From Pseudoduganella violacea (lineage in GTDB: Bacteria > Pseudomonadota > Gammaproteobacteria > Burkholderiales > Burkholderiaceae_D), in the NCBI RefSeq assembly GCF_014191875.1, contig NZ_JACHXD010000008.1:124001-188000 (forward strand): a stretch of DNA of 64,000 bases, given 5' to 3'. The translations under genes were made by a program, and so were the position numbers. The stretch's first letter is position 1. The number at the start of each line of letters is the position of its first letter. The notes beneath the pieces were generated by a model, which saw nothing but the letters and a program-made list of their open reading frames with translations, had not been told where the DNA came from and did not search any database. Below are positions 35,208 to 44,432 of this stretch, in pieces.

Positions 35208-35978
35208 ATGAGTTGATCTATAGAAACGCCGGGTATTTCGACCGCAGATATGTCGCAGCTAACCCTTACATTGGAGTATATTAAGAAAAGCCCTAACATG
35301 TCGCTGTTTTATCAGCACCTGGACGGTCTCACTATGTATGTCGGCCCGAACGTGAACACGGCAGCCCTGCCACAGTCTGGGCAGATCATGTGGAATCCTT
35401 ATCAAGGATTACAGGTTATTTCGCGCGAAGGTGTTCTCGGGATCCAGTCGGCTGCAATGGGACTGGTTCATGAAATTGCTCACGTTATTTTTGGTCACGA
35501 TGAGGCACAAGCGACCGCATTTGAAACACGTGTAGCCATCGATCTAGGAGAGCCGATTCGCGCAGATTACAACGCTATTGGCGAAGATGTAAGAATCAGG
35601 AACTCGACACAGCACACAGACAATGGAACTTGGACAACCTTCAATAAAGCACAGGGTATGATAAAGTGGGGAGTGTACGATGGCGGCATTAACCCGCCCA
35701 ATTTGGGAAACGGATTTCCGATGCCGCCTCCAAACGCGCCTAAGGGTTGGGGCTATGCTACGTCTTATTATTACATGGATAATGGTCGCCTGATTGATAA
35801 CAGTCATTGGCAGGATGTACCACAAAGATCCGTACCTAACGATTTTGATACCCGGATTTTTGAATCCTATCTAACACAGGACAATGCGGAACCGGTCACC
35901 GCATCGCCAATAGAACATAATGACGTGCACCTTGCTGCAGTACAAATCATCGGAGTGCACGAGTCGGTGCCTTATTGA
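35208..35978 (+). pseudogene. Zincin-like metalloprotease, with nonsense codon 3 of the best start
   Basis: The only good ribosome site (TAGGA, 6-7 bases) precedes ATG 35208, but codon 3 is TGA. In frame after it the reading is open to 35978. An internal ATG at 35250 gives 242 residues but has no Shine-Dalgarno sequence. GLVHEIAHVIFGHDE supplies a zinc HExxH and a possible third ligand region, and FYQHLDGLTMYVGP lies near the start. This resembles M91-type (NleD-like) effector proteases; the family call is tentative. There is no signal peptide. Low GC and the island setting fit a horizontally gained effector or toxin. If the internal start works, the protein may still be made. Confidence 0.55.
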
Positions 35979-36032
35979 TTACAAAGTGAGCATCCTGGTT
36001 TTTATAATGCTTTCGTACTGATTGGAGAAGTA

Positions 36033-36382
36033 ATGAAGTTTTTTTAGTAATGGCGCTTACCATGACGTCAGCAGCTTGCATGGGCCAGACAACAATACCT
36101 AAGAATGAAAAGGCATTAAACGGGATGCCCCGTGCTAGCGAAAGTACACCTGCGAAAACTCTACCGAAAACCATATATGGGGAAGCGTTGCCGTCGTCGC
36201 TAGACGATCAGTTCGTTTGGGATGAATTCAATCATCGCGGGAAGCTGGTGTGGGCTTGCAGGGGCTCGAAAACCGGGCAATTCGTGGCCAATTCATATTG
36301 CGCTATGCAATCGATGGTCGATTCCAGATGGCCGGATAAAGACACGCCTAAAGGGTACAGTGGCGTTCTCAATTTTGATTAA
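36033..36382 (+). pseudogene. Frameshifted small lipoprotein next to the zincin gene
   Basis: ATG 36033 has GGAGAAG just upstream, but the frame meets TAG after a T7 run (36039-36045). With one more T it would read MKFFLVMALTMTSAACMG, a complete lipoprotein signal peptide, and run on to 36382. Without it, only an internal ATG at 36050 gives 110 residues and loses the start of the signal. The mature part has two Cys (VWACRG, NSYCAMQ). No family recognised. Position after the zincin gene suggests a partner or immunity protein, a guess from location. Confidence 0.5.
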
Positions 36383-36388
36383 GAGCCA

Positions 36389-36535
36389 CTAGCACAAGTC
36401 ATCCACGAACTTCGAAGTTATGGTCGCAACCGCCATTGACAGCAACGCTTTGTGAATGTTGGTCTGGCGCTCAAAAGGGATTCGTAGCTTCCCAAAGCCA
36501 ACAAGCCAGGAATGTGTCGCTCCACGACCCAGCAG
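36389..36535 (-). pseudogene. IS5-family transposase C-terminal remnant
   Basis: Minus-strand reading gives WVVER, then after a shift of frame THSWLVGFGKLRIPFERQTN and ends SKFVDDLC and a stop. This is the IS5-type C-terminus (usually VERTHAWLxGFGKLRIRFER). It is frameshifted and truncated. From there to about 36800 I see no gene. Confidence 0.65.
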
Positions 36536-36806
36536 TGTTGGCCAATTTAAATCCATCGCATCAAATCCCCTCGATAGTGCTACGGCATTCGTGAGCAGTG
36601 TATATGGCGTTCTGAACTGTGTCTAACCGTTTCAGCCAATCATTCAGCCAGAGTTCCGATCACTGATCGCCAAAATGGTATCAGGCTGACGGGTAGTGTC
36701 CGTATAATCTAGCCAATATTCTTATTTAATGTCGTTCTGCATTTTCCAAGGCACGAAGTGCAGACTGTTGCGCACCATATGGACGTTACGCAGCTAAACA
36801 GGGGGC

Positions 36807-36959
36807 CAGATGGGTCATGCCGACACCACCATGATCATGCGGACATACGGTAAATGGATCACTACCGGCCTCGATAGCGGACGCCGCAAGCGCTTGCTTG
36901 CGCTCTACAGCCAGACCAATCCCAAGCGGGGCGAGGAATCTCCCAGATTCTCGGAATGA
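36807..36959 (+). pseudogene. Tyrosine integrase C-terminal remnant
   Basis: 50 codons read QMGHADTTMIMRTYGKWI, then GLDSGRRKRLLALY and a TGA. This is the end of a phage-type tyrosine recombinase: the GH box with its His, and TYGKW containing the nucleophile Tyr. All upstream domains are missing. It points toward tRNA-Val and lies 171 bases from the tRNA 3' end, as expected for an integrase beside its attachment site. Confidence 0.75.
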
Positions 36960-37000
36960 CGAACTCGCGCGCGTGTTGAAGTTGTGCACGCACGTAAACG

Positions 37001-37028
37001 AAAACAGCCGGCTTTAGCCGGCTGTTTT
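37001..37028. terminator. Hairpin terminator between integrase remnant and tRNA-Val
   Basis: AAAACAGCCGGC-ttta-GCCGGCTGTTTT, a 12-bp perfect stem with A and T tails, usable in either direction; it may end the tRNA-Val transcript. Confidence 0.8.
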
Positions 37029-37130
37029 CTTGCAGAGGGGCAGGCATGTCGCATTGCCCCAAATTTACCCCAAGTTTCTATCAGCACCTAGCATTTCGCC
37101 TGTAAGTCTCTGATATTAAACTATTTGTTC

Positions 37131-37205
37131 TGGTGGGAAGTGCAAGTTTCGAACTTGCGACCCCTGCAGTGTGAATGCAGTGCTCTACCCCTGAGCTAAC
37201 CTCCC
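37131..37205 (-). tRNA. tRNA-Val (anticodon CAC)
   Basis: 75 bases including an encoded CCA end. Acceptor arms GGGAGGT and ACTTCCC pair with one G-U; D-arm TAGCTCAGGGGTAGAGC; anticodon stem CTGCA/TGCAG around loop TTCACAC, giving CAC, which reads GUG; T-arm GCAAGTTCGAAACTTGC. The island lies at its 3' end. Confidence 0.92.
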
Positions 37206-37276
37206 GAAGTGGCACTATTATAGACGACGAACACAAAAAGTAAAAGGGTCAAATAAAACTAATTACAGACCGGCAC

Positions 37277-37978
37277 TCACGCGGCGGCTGCACGCCAGAG
37301 GCAGTTGCCCTTCACTGCCTTGTCCAGGCCGTTGAGCAAGTCTTCGTGGGCGGCGACTTCATCGGCACTGGCGGACAGCACCAGCACATCGGCCAGCGCC
37401 ACATGTTCCAGATGCACACCGCCACTGGTGGCCTCGACTTCCACGTCCATGCTCAGGCTGTTCTGGCCGCGCGTCATCGCCAGGTACACATCGGCCAGCA
37501 ATTCCGCGTCAAGCAATGCGCCGTGCAGCTTGCGGTGGGCGTTGGAGATGCCGAAGTGGTCGCACAGCGCGTCCAGCGAGTTACGCTTGCCGGGACGCAT
37601 TTCCTTGGCCTGCACCAGGGTGTCGATGACGCTGCCATAGTGGCCGTCGAACGGTGGCAGATTCATCATCTTGAACTCGTGGTTCAGGAAGGCCAAGTCG
37701 AACGGCGCGTTGTGAATGATCAGCTCAGCGCCACGGATATACTCGCGGAACTCTTCCACCACTTCGTGAAAGCGCGGCTTGTCGCTGAGGAACTCGGTGG
37801 TCAGGCCGTGCACCGCCAGCGCGCCCTCTTCCGATTCGCGGTCGGGATTGAGGTAGAAGTGCAAATTATTCCCGGTGAGCATGCGGTTATGCAGCTCGAC
37901 GCAGCCGATCTCGACGATGCGGTTGCCCAGTTTCGGGTTAAAGCCGGTGGTTTCGGTATCGAGGACGATTTGACGCAT
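37277..37978 (-). CDS. dnaQ: DNA polymerase III epsilon subunit (proofreading exonuclease)
   Basis: 233 residues. DEDDh exonuclease motifs: DTETTGF (7-13), IIHNAPFDLAFLN, and HGALLDAELLADVY containing the catalytic His and last Asp. The C-terminal ~50 residues would contact the polymerase alpha subunit. It removes mismatched 3' nucleotides during replication. It lies 63 bases downstream of rnhA on the same strand, an arrangement shared by many betaproteobacteria. Confidence 0.95.
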   Translation of the reverse strand: MRQIVLDTETTGFNPKLGNRIVEIGCVELHNRMLTGNNLHFYLNPDRESEEGALAVHGLTTEFLSDKPRFHEVVEEFREYIRGAELIIHNAPFDLAFLNHEFKMMNLPPFDGHYGSVIDTLVQAKEMRPGKRNSLDALCDHFGISNAHRKLHGALLDAELLADVYLAMTRGQNSLSMDVEVEATSGGVHLEHVALADVLVLSASADEVAAHEDLLNGLDKAVKGNCLWRAAAA

Positions 37979-38041
37979 AGATCTGTGCAGAAGAAGAAAT
38001 GAAGCAAGCCGGGCAGTATAGCAAAGCCCGGCCGTAAAGGC

Positions 38042-38482
38042 TTATTTGCGGCGCACCGTGTCGACGCCGCGGTTGGCCAGCTGGTCGGCGCGCTCATTGC
38101 CGGGGTGGCCGTTATGGCCGCGCACCCAGCGCCATTCGACCTTGTGCATGGCCTGGGCCTGGTCCAGCGCCTGCCACAGGTCGGCGTTCTTGACCGGTTC
38201 CTTGGACGCGGTCTTCCAGCCGCGCGCCTTCCAGCCGTGAATCCATTCGCTGATGCCTTTTTGCACATACTGGCTGTCGGTGTGCAGCACCACGTCGCAA
38301 GGCCGCTTGAGCGCCTTGAGCGATTCAATCACGGCCATCAACTCCATGCGGTTGTTGGTGGTGTTCAGCTCGCCGCCAAACAATTCTTTTTCGGCATCGC
38401 CGGCGATCAGCCAGGCGCCCCAGCCGCCGATGCCGGGATTGCCCTTGCATGCGCCGTCGGTAAAAATTTCTACTTTATCCAT
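38042..38482 (-). CDS. rnhA: Ribonuclease HI
   Basis: 146 residues. [15 protein letters not shown] with Asp catalytic residue, [10 protein letters not shown] (Glu), LHTDSQYV (Asp) and [15 protein letters not shown] (His and Asp) complete the RNase HI active site. It degrades RNA in RNA-DNA hybrids. The start overlaps the end of the methyltransferase gene by eight bases, so methyltransferase, rnhA and dnaQ form an operon. Confidence 0.96.
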   Translation of the reverse strand: MDKVEIFTDGACKGNPGIGGWGAWLIAGDAEKELFGGELNTTNNRMELMAVIESLKALKRPCDVVLHTDSQYVQKGISEWIHGWKARGWKTASKEPVKNADLWQALDQAQAMHKVEWRWVRGHNGHPGNERADQLANRGVDTVRRK

Positions 38483-39251
38483 CCTGCCGTTCTCTATGTT
38501 TGTTCGTGGCCGGCACGCCGACGGCGGCCGTTGCCCGGTTCTTGCTCCACGCCGGGCCGATCAGGCGCATGCCTTTGACGCGCTTGATGGCCTGCACCGC
38601 GTATACCGCGCCCAGATAAGGCCACCAGCGGGCGCCGGCATGGTCCATGAAGGCATAGCGCTTGAGCCATTTTTCGGTGCGGCACGCCGGGGCGTAGCAG
38701 CCGAAATGGCCATTGCTGACTTCCATATTCAGCAATTTTAACCAGTCTTTGATGCGGGGCATAGAGATGAACTCGCCCGCTTGCGGTAGATAATGGCTGC
38801 CGGTGATGCGTCCGGTCACGCGCCGCACGCCCCATAAGCTGGCCGGATTGAAGCCACAGATGATCAGTTTGCCCTCGGGGATGAGCACGCGCTCGACCTC
38901 GCGCAAGACCTGGTGCGGCTCGGCGGCGAATTCCAGCACATGGGGCAGCACCACCAGATCCAGGCTCTGCGAGGCGAATGGCAGCTCGGCATAGTCGAAG
39001 GTGACGGCGACCTGGCGCGCATCGCCGGGCTGGCGCCGCGCGCGCGTATCGGCCAGCCATTTGTTCGGCATGCGGTTGGCCGCCAGCGCGTCGATTTGCG
39101 GCGTGCCGATCTGCACCGCGTTGAAGCCGAAGATATCGGCGGTCAAGGCGTCGAGCGTGGCCTGCTCCCAGGCGCGCGCGTAAGCGCCGGCCGGCGTTTG
39201 CAGCCAGCTGTCCAGCGCTATAATGGATTTTTCGGATGTCGCACTATCCAT
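38475..39251 (-). CDS. SAM-dependent methyltransferase
   Basis: 258 residues, class I methyltransferase (Methyltransf_11 type): [26 protein letters not shown] carries the motif for the post-I acidic loop and motif II/III, then [14 protein letters not shown]. The SAM-binding glycine motif near the N-terminus is weak. Gene order next to rnhA and divergent gloB matches the YafS-type methyltransferase of many proteobacteria. Substrate unknown. Confidence 0.8.
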   Translation of the reverse strand: MDSATSEKSIIALDSWLQTPAGAYARAWEQATLDALTADIFGFNAVQIGTPQIDALAANRMPNKWLADTRARRQPGDARQVAVTFDYAELPFASQSLDLVVLPHVLEFAAEPHQVLREVERVLIPEGKLIICGFNPASLWGVRRVTGRITGSHYLPQAGEFISMPRIKDWLKLLNMEVSNGHFGCYAPACRTEKWLKRYAFMDHAGARWWPYLGAVYAVQAIKRVKGMRLIGPAWSKNRATAAVGVPATNKHRERQDG

Positions 39252-39262
39252 GCCACTGCCTT

Positions 39263-40051
39263 ATGACCAATTCCGCTCTCCAAGTTCTGACCGTTCCTGC
39301 ATTCAATGATAATTACCTTTGGCTCATCCATGACGGCCAGCATGCCGCCGTGGTCGATCCAGGCGACGCGCTGCCGGTCCAGGCCGCCTTGGCGGCGCAT
39401 GGCCTGACTCTCTCCGCCATTCTACTCACCCACCACCATGCTGACCACATCGGTGGCGTATCCCAGCTATTGCAACATGGCAGCGTGCCGGTGTTCGGAC
39501 CGCGCCATGACGGCATCGCCGCCGTCACGCAGGCGCTGGGCGATGGCGATGCCATCACGGTGCCAGGACTGGACTTGCGTTTGCGGATACTCGATGTGCC
39601 GGGCCATACCAAGGGCCACATCGCTTATGTGCGCGACGGCGCCGAGCCCTGGCTGTTCTGCGGCGACACCTTGTTCGCGGCCGGCTGCGGCCGCCTGTTC
39701 GAAGGCACGCCGGCGCAGATGGCCGCCTCGCTCGACAAGCTGGCCGCCCTGCCCGACGCCACCCTGGTCTACTGCGCCCATGAATACACCCTGTCCAATC
39801 TGCGTTTCGCCTGCGCGGCCGAGCCGGGCAACGGCGTCCTGCACGAGCGCGTCGTCAGCGATAGCCGGAAGCGCGAACATGGGGTGCCGACCGTGCCCAG
39901 CACCATCGGTCTGGAGAAGGCCACCAACCCCTTCCTGCGCTACCGCGAGCCGGCCATTGCCAGCCAGCTGCAAAGCGCGGGCAAGCTGGCGCATGGCGCC
40001 GCGCCGCTGGAAGTCTTTGCCGCACTAAGAGAATGGAAAAACCACTTTTAA
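39263..40051 (+). CDS. gloB: Hydroxyacylglutathione hydrolase (glyoxalase II)
   Basis: 262 residues from the ATG at 39263. Metallo-beta-lactamase fold with [30 protein letters not shown] and CAHEYT, supplying the two-metal ligands, and the C-terminal HAGH domain ([11 protein letters not shown]). It hydrolyses S-lactoylglutathione to lactate and glutathione, ending methylglyoxal detoxification. It is divergent from the methyltransferase gene and 10 bases upstream of the isomerase gene. Confidence 0.95.
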   Translation: MTNSALQVLTVPAFNDNYLWLIHDGQHAAVVDPGDALPVQAALAAHGLTLSAILLTHHHADHIGGVSQLLQHGSVPVFGPRHDGIAAVTQALGDGDAITVPGLDLRLRILDVPGHTKGHIAYVRDGAEPWLFCGDTLFAAGCGRLFEGTPAQMAASLDKLAALPDATLVYCAHEYTLSNLRFACAAEPGNGVLHERVVSDSRKREHGVPTVPSTIGLEKATNPFLRYREPAIASQLQSAGKLAHGAAPLEVFAALREWKNHF

Positions 40052-40061
40052 TGGAGACTGC

Positions 40062-40706
40062 ATGGAGCCAGTAAAGTTTTACTTTGACCCGATCAGCCCG
40101 TTTGCCTGGCTGGCCACCAAACACATCGCGCGCATCGAAGCGGCAGGGGTGCGCGTGGAGATGGAACCCATTCTGTTCGCCGCCATGCTGAATGCGCATG
40201 GCCAGAAAGGCCCGGCTGAAATCCCGGCCAAAAAAGAATTGACGTTCCGTGATGTGATGCGCCAGGCCCAGGCACAAGGCTTGCGTTTCGTGGGGCCGCC
40301 CGGTCACCCCTTCAATCCGCTGACCGCGCTGCGCATGGCCAGCGCCATCGGTGACAGCGGCGAGCGCAAACATTTCGCCACCGCCCTGTTTGCCGCCATC
40401 TGGGAAGACGGCCTGAACCCGCACGATGCCGCCGCCCTTACCGAGGTCGCCGACCGCTGCGGCCTGAATGGCGCCGCCCTGCTCGACGCCGCCGGTACAC
40501 CGGCCGTCAAGCAGGCGCTGGCCGACAGCACCGAACAGGCGATTGCCGCCGGCATCTTCGGCGTGCCCAGCTTCGTCTACCAAGGTGAGCTCTTTTGGGG
40601 CGCCGACCGCATCGACTCCCTGCTGCGCCGCATCGCCGGCGAGCGCATCGACGAAGCCCAGCTCGCGGCCTTCCTCGCCCAGCCGCCCCTCGCCCAGCGC
40701 CGCTAA
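40062..40706 (+). CDS. 2-hydroxychromene-2-carboxylate isomerase family protein (DsbA-like fold)
   Basis: 214 residues: KFYFDPISPFAWLA at the start has the Ser in the active-site position of the kappa-class GST/HCCA isomerases, and GIFGVPSFVYQGELFWGADR is the conserved C-terminal segment. It depends on glutathione, which fits the coupling to gloB. In naphthalene pathways the enzyme isomerises hydroxychromene carboxylate, but no such pathway is here, so a general glutathione-linked role is as likely. Confidence 0.85.
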   Translation: MEPVKFYFDPISPFAWLATKHIARIEAAGVRVEMEPILFAAMLNAHGQKGPAEIPAKKELTFRDVMRQAQAQGLRFVGPPGHPFNPLTALRMASAIGDSGERKHFATALFAAIWEDGLNPHDAAALTEVADRCGLNGAALLDAAGTPAVKQALADSTEQAIAAGIFGVPSFVYQGELFWGADRIDSLLRRIAGERIDEAQLAAFLAQPPLAQRR

Positions 40707-40720
40707 AGCCACGCCACACA

Positions 40721-40772
40721 GCCGAGCTCGTGTCCGATTGGGGTCTGACCCCAAGGTGGACACGGACTCGGC
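40721..40772. repeat. Nested-palindrome interspersed repeat
   Basis: Three concentric inverted repeats in 52 bases: GCCGAG/CTCGGC outside, GTGTCC/GGACAC in the middle, and TGGGGTC-t-GACCCCA at the centre. It sits between the convergent isomerase and aceB genes. I recall similar GTGTCC...GGGGTCTGACCCC sequences being dispersed in Oxalobacteraceae genomes. It could also act as a terminator or transcript end for both genes. Confidence 0.7.
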
Positions 40773-40782
40773 AATAAGCTGC

Positions 40783-42381
40783 TTAGATTTCTTCGTAGAG
40801 CGGGAGGGTCAGGAACTCGGCGAAGCTGGCCGAGGTCGACATCTCTTCGAAGATGACGGCGGCGCGCTCGTAGTTCGGGCTGCTGCCATCGGGGGCGGCG
40901 GCTTTGACCTTGGGCAGCTCTTCGGGGATCATGGCGCGCACCATCTCGGCCGTGACTTTGCGGCCGTCTTCCAGCACGCCTTTGCTGGAACGGATCCACT
41001 GCCACACTTGCGAGCGGCTGATTTCGGCGGTGGCGGCGTCTTCCATCAGGTTGTGGATGGGCACGCAGCCGTTGCCGCCCAGCCAGCTGCCCAGGTAGTG
41101 GATGCCGACGTTGATGTTGTAGCGCAGGCCTGCTTCGCTGATCGGCGCTTCGGGCTGGAAGTTGAGCAGGTCGGCGGCTTTCACGTCGACGTCGGGACGC
41201 TGTTTGCCGATCTGGTTGGGCGCATCGCCCAGCACTTTCTTGAATTCGGTCATGGCCAGCTCGACCAGGCCGGGGTGGGCTACCCAGCCGCCGTCGTAGC
41301 CGTCGGTGGCGTCGCGCGCCTTGTCGTTGCGCACGCCACCCATGGCGACTTCGTTCTTTTCCGGATCGTTCTTGATCGGGATCAGCGCGGCCATGCCGCC
41401 GATGGCCGGAGCGTTGCGCTTGTGGCAGGTCTTCAGCAGCAGCAGCGCGTAGGAGCGCATGAACGGCGAGGTCATCGTCACCTTGGCGCGGTCGGCCAGG
41501 CAGAAGTCCTTGTCGAGCTTGAATTTCTTGATGCAGCTGAAGATGTAATCCCAGCGGCCAGCGTTCAGGCCCGAGCTGTGCTCGCGCAGCTCGTACAGAA
41601 TTTCATCCATTTCGAAGGCGGCCAGGATGGTTTCGATCAGCACGGTGGCCTTGATCGTGCCTTGCGGGATGCCGACTTCGTTCTGCGCCATCACGAAGAT
41701 ATCGTTCCACAGACGCGCTTCCAGGTGCGATTCCATCTTCGGCAGGTAGAAGTAAGGGCCGGCGCCGCGCGCCAGCTGTTCCTTGGCGTTGTGGAAGAGG
41801 AAGAGCGCGAAGTCGAAGATGCCGCCCGAGATGCGCTTGCCATCGACCAGCACATGCTTTTCATCCAGATGCCAGCCGCGCGGACGCACGACCAGGGTGG
41901 CGATCTTGTCGTTGAGCTTGTAGGACTTGCCGTTCTGTTCCAGCGCAATGGTGCGGCGCACGGCGTCCATCATATTGATCTGGCCGCTGATCTGGTTGTC
42001 CCAGTTCGGCGTATTCGAGTCCTCGAAGTCGGTCATATAGCTGTCGGCGCCGGAGTTCAGGGCGTTGATGACCATTTTGCGCTCGACCGGGCCGGTGATT
42101 TCCACGCGGCGGCATTGCAGCGCCTGCGGGATCGGTGCAATCGTCCAGTCGCCGTTGCGGATATGGGCCGTTTCAGCCAGGAAGTCGGGACGCTCGCCCT
42201 CATCCAGACGCTTGGCGCGGGCCACGCGCGCGGCCAGCAGTTCCTGGCGGCGCGGCTCGAAAGCGCGCGACAGCTTGGCCACCAGCGCCAGCGCTTCCGG
42301 CGTCAGCACGCGTTCGTAACCGGGCTGGATGGCGCCGGTGATTTCCATACCTGCTGGCAAAGTGAGGGAGGACTGCGTCAT
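40783..42381 (-). CDS. aceB: Malate synthase A
   Basis: 532 residues from the ATG at 42381, with GGAG 5 bases upstream; a longer in-frame reading to 42462 is not needed. Typical malate synthase A length and motifs: [61 protein letters not shown] and SCIKKF. It condenses glyoxylate with acetyl-CoA to malate in the glyoxylate bypass. It is divergent from a LysR regulator 187 bases away, which may control it. Isocitrate lyase is not in the window. Confidence 0.95.
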   Translation of the reverse strand: MTQSSLTLPAGMEITGAIQPGYERVLTPEALALVAKLSRAFEPRRQELLAARVARAKRLDEGERPDFLAETAHIRNGDWTIAPIPQALQCRRVEITGPVERKMVINALNSGADSYMTDFEDSNTPNWDNQISGQINMMDAVRRTIALEQNGKSYKLNDKIATLVVRPRGWHLDEKHVLVDGKRISGGIFDFALFLFHNAKEQLARGAGPYFYLPKMESHLEARLWNDIFVMAQNEVGIPQGTIKATVLIETILAAFEMDEILYELREHSSGLNAGRWDYIFSCIKKFKLDKDFCLADRAKVTMTSPFMRSYALLLLKTCHKRNAPAIGGMAALIPIKNDPEKNEVAMGGVRNDKARDATDGYDGGWVAHPGLVELAMTEFKKVLGDAPNQIGKQRPDVDVKAADLLNFQPEAPISEAGLRYNINVGIHYLGSWLGGNGCVPIHNLMEDAATAEISRSQVWQWIRSSKGVLEDGRKVTAEMVRAMIPEELPKVKAAAPDGSSPNYERAAVIFEEMSTSASFAEFLTLPLYEEI

Positions 42382-42568
42382 GTTTACTCCAATCTGGGGG
42401 AAGGTTGAAAACTCAGTATAGGCTGCGAATCGGGCGGAAATCATTCCCGATTCCGGCGGCATTTGGGCCGCTGCATGATTTGCAGTATATTCACTATTTA
42501 GTTATGCAAACGAGACAAAAAATCACTTCATCTGTGCGTTTTTGTCATAAATCCAGACAGGACGCCGC

Positions 42569-43486
42569 GTGGGACAGTTTCGCCAGATTTCGACTTTTGT
42601 AGAAGTGGTTGCCAAGGGCAGCCTTTCCGCCGCCGCCCGCGCCGAGGGCATCGCGCCCGCCGTGATCGGCCGCCGCCTCGATGCCTTGGAACAGCGCCTC
42701 GGCGTCAAGCTGCTGCAGCGGACCACGCGCAAGCTGGCCCTGACCGACGAGGGCGCCGCCTTCCTCGAAGATTGCCAGCGCATCCTGGGCGAGCTGGAGG
42801 ACGCGGAAACCGCCGTGGCCGAACGCAGCGCGCGCGCCACCGGCCATCTGCTGATCTCGGCCCCGGCCGGCTTCGGCCGCCAGCACGTCGCGCCGCTGCT
42901 GCCCTCCTTCCTGGCCGAGCACCGCGAGGTGACGGCCACGCTGAACCTGAACGACCGCGTGGTCGATCTGATCGGCGAAGGCGTGGATGTGGCCATCCGC
43001 ATCGCCAGCATGTCGGATTCGAATCTGGTGAGCGCCAAACTGGCCGATAACCGGCGCGTGGTGGTCGCCACGCCGGCTTATCTGAAGCGCCATGGCAAGC
43101 CGCTCGCGCTGGACGACCTGGCCCAGCACAACTGCCTGGCGATCAGCAGCGACGGCAGCCAGCGCGGCTGGACTTTCCGCGAAAACGGCAAGAACGTGAC
43201 GCGCAAGGTGAATGGGAATATGGCCTGCAACGACGGCGCCGTGCTGCATGCCTGGGTGCTGGCCGATAAAGGCCTGGCCTGGCGCTCGATGTGGGAAGTA
43301 GGTGGCGATATCGAGACGGGACGCTTGTGCAGCGTGCTCGATGAGTACTCAGCGCCGGGCAACGATATTTACGCAGTCTTCGCGCAGCGCCGCCATCTGC
43401 CGCTGCGCATCCGCGCCTTCGTCGATTTCCTGCGGCGCAGCTACGCCCAGCCCGACTACTGGCGGGCACCGCACAGCCCCGGCTGA
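42569..43486 (+). CDS. LysR family regulator divergent from aceB
   Basis: 305 residues from a GTG at 42569. Winged helix-turn-helix at about 3-60 (ISTFVEVVAKGSLSAAARAE, QRLGVKLLQRTTRKLALTDEG), then a substrate-binding domain. Divergent placement opposite aceB suggests control of acetate or glyoxylate metabolism, which is an inference. Ends 29 bases before a terminator shared with the convergent csp gene. Confidence 0.88.
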   Translation: MGQFRQISTFVEVVAKGSLSAAARAEGIAPAVIGRRLDALEQRLGVKLLQRTTRKLALTDEGAAFLEDCQRILGELEDAETAVAERSARATGHLLISAPAGFGRQHVAPLLPSFLAEHREVTATLNLNDRVVDLIGEGVDVAIRIASMSDSNLVSAKLADNRRVVVATPAYLKRHGKPLALDDLAQHNCLAISSDGSQRGWTFRENGKNVTRKVNGNMACNDGAVLHAWVLADKGLAWRSMWEVGGDIETGRLCSVLDEYSAPGNDIYAVFAQRRHLPLRIRAFVDFLRRSYAQPDYWRAPHSPG

Positions 43487-43515
43487 AGCCGGCTTACGCG
43501 GAGGACGGGCAAAAA

Positions 43516-43538
43516 AAATCCTCGGGAACCGAGGATTT
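43516..43538. terminator. Bidirectional terminator between LysR gene and csp
   Basis: AAATCCTCGG-gaa-CCGAGGATTT, 10-bp perfect stem with A and T runs on the two sides, between convergent genes. Confidence 0.9.
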
Positions 43539-43562
43539 CTTGTGTCGTCTAGACTCAGCGTA

Positions 43563-43766
43563 TTACAGAGGCTGAATGTTCGATGCTTGCTTACCCTTTG
43601 GACCGGAGGTCACGTCAAAAGAAACGCGTTGGTTCTCTTGCAGGGATTTGAAGCCGGCCGATTGAATCGCCGAGAAGTGAGCGAACAGATCTTCGCCGCC
43701 TTCGTCAGGGGTAATGAAGCCAAAACCCTTCGAATCATTGAACCATTTTACGATACCAGTTGCCAT
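43563..43766 (-). CDS. Cold-shock domain protein (CspA family)
   Basis: 67 residues from the ATG at 43766, with AGGA 6 bases upstream. [20 protein letters not shown] has RNP1 (KGFGFI) and DLFAHFSAI the RNP2-type motif. It binds single-stranded RNA and DNA as an RNA chaperone. The 304 bases upstream have no gene and could include the long leader common in csp genes. Confidence 0.95.
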   Translation of the reverse strand: MATGIVKWFNDSKGFGFITPDEGGEDLFAHFSAIQSAGFKSLQENQRVSFDVTSGPKGKQASNIQPL

Positions 43767-44070
43767 TACAATTCCTATTACAGTTAAATGAGCTTGCGCC
43801 CGTGATATCGTTTGAAGCAAGTAGGAAATGACAGACTGACTGCACTACCCTTGAATCTAACGATCCCGCATTATACCGAATAAAACGTCAAAAACACGTC
43901 TTCGCGAAAATAATTGCGGCTGAGTGGTAGAAATGCTGAAAACCTGCGTTTTCACGCAATATTTCGCACCAAAACGCGGCAAAACAGATGCAGCGCTCAC
44001 TCAGCCGCCAAAATTGCGTGCGGTATGAGACCTACTATAGGCAATCCATGTGGGGATGATTTGATAAATC
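43767..44070. other. Non-coding region upstream of csp
   Basis: 304 bases between csp and the Hpt gene, AT-rich near csp. Probably holds the csp promoter and a long 5' leader; no defined structure was recognised. Confidence 0.5.
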
Positions 44071-44427
44071 TCAAGCCTGCGGCGGGTAGTGTTGTGCGCT
44101 TGGCTCTTGCGCTGCCCACGTTAATAGGGTATCGATTTCAGCCGCTGTCAGCGGCCAGTCGCCCTCGCCGGCCAGCAAGCCGCGCAGCTGCTGCTCCAGG
44201 CGGCGCGCCTGTTCGCCGAGCACCTTGAAGCCGAAAGAGCCGGCGGAACCGGCCACGGCATGCAGACTTTCATGCAGTTGGCGCAGATGCTCGGGGGTGG
44301 CGCCGCGTTCGCGGCATTGGGCGAGCGCCTGGGCGATCGCCGCCATCCTTTGCGGCACGCTGGCGGCGAACTTTTCGTTCAGCGCAGCCAAGCGGGCATG
44401 GTAGGCGGGATCGACCGGGGTCGCCAT
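44071..44427 (-). CDS. Hpt (histidine phosphotransfer) domain protein
   Basis: 118 residues from ATG 44427. A single four-helix Hpt domain: LHESLHAVAGSAGSFGF matches the Hpt H-x-x-x-G-S pattern with His56 as the phosphorylated residue, followed by a second long helix (LGEQARRLEQQL). Stand-alone Hpt proteins relay phosphate between hybrid kinases and regulators. It begins 5 bases after upp on the same strand, an unusual pairing with no kinase adjacent. The earlier in-frame reading through upp is a shadow. Confidence 0.8.
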   Translation of the reverse strand: MATPVDPAYHARLAALNEKFAASVPQRMAAIAQALAQCRERGATPEHLRQLHESLHAVAGSAGSFGFKVLGEQARRLEQQLRGLLAGEGDWPLTAAEIDTLLTWAAQEPSAQHYPPQA

Positions 44428-44432
44428 GGGGA

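Larger units (their letters stand above)
34146..37130. other. Lower-GC island at tRNA-Val carrying IS and integrase remnants
   Basis: Base composition falls visibly against both flanks. It holds fragments of IS3-type and IS5-type transposases, a zincin-like gene, a small lipoprotein gene and a tyrosine-integrase C-terminus that ends 171 bases from the 3' end of tRNA-Val. Integrase next to a tRNA 3' end is the usual mark of an integrated element. I could not find the matching attachment repeat at the left side, so that border is approximate. Confidence 0.65.
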
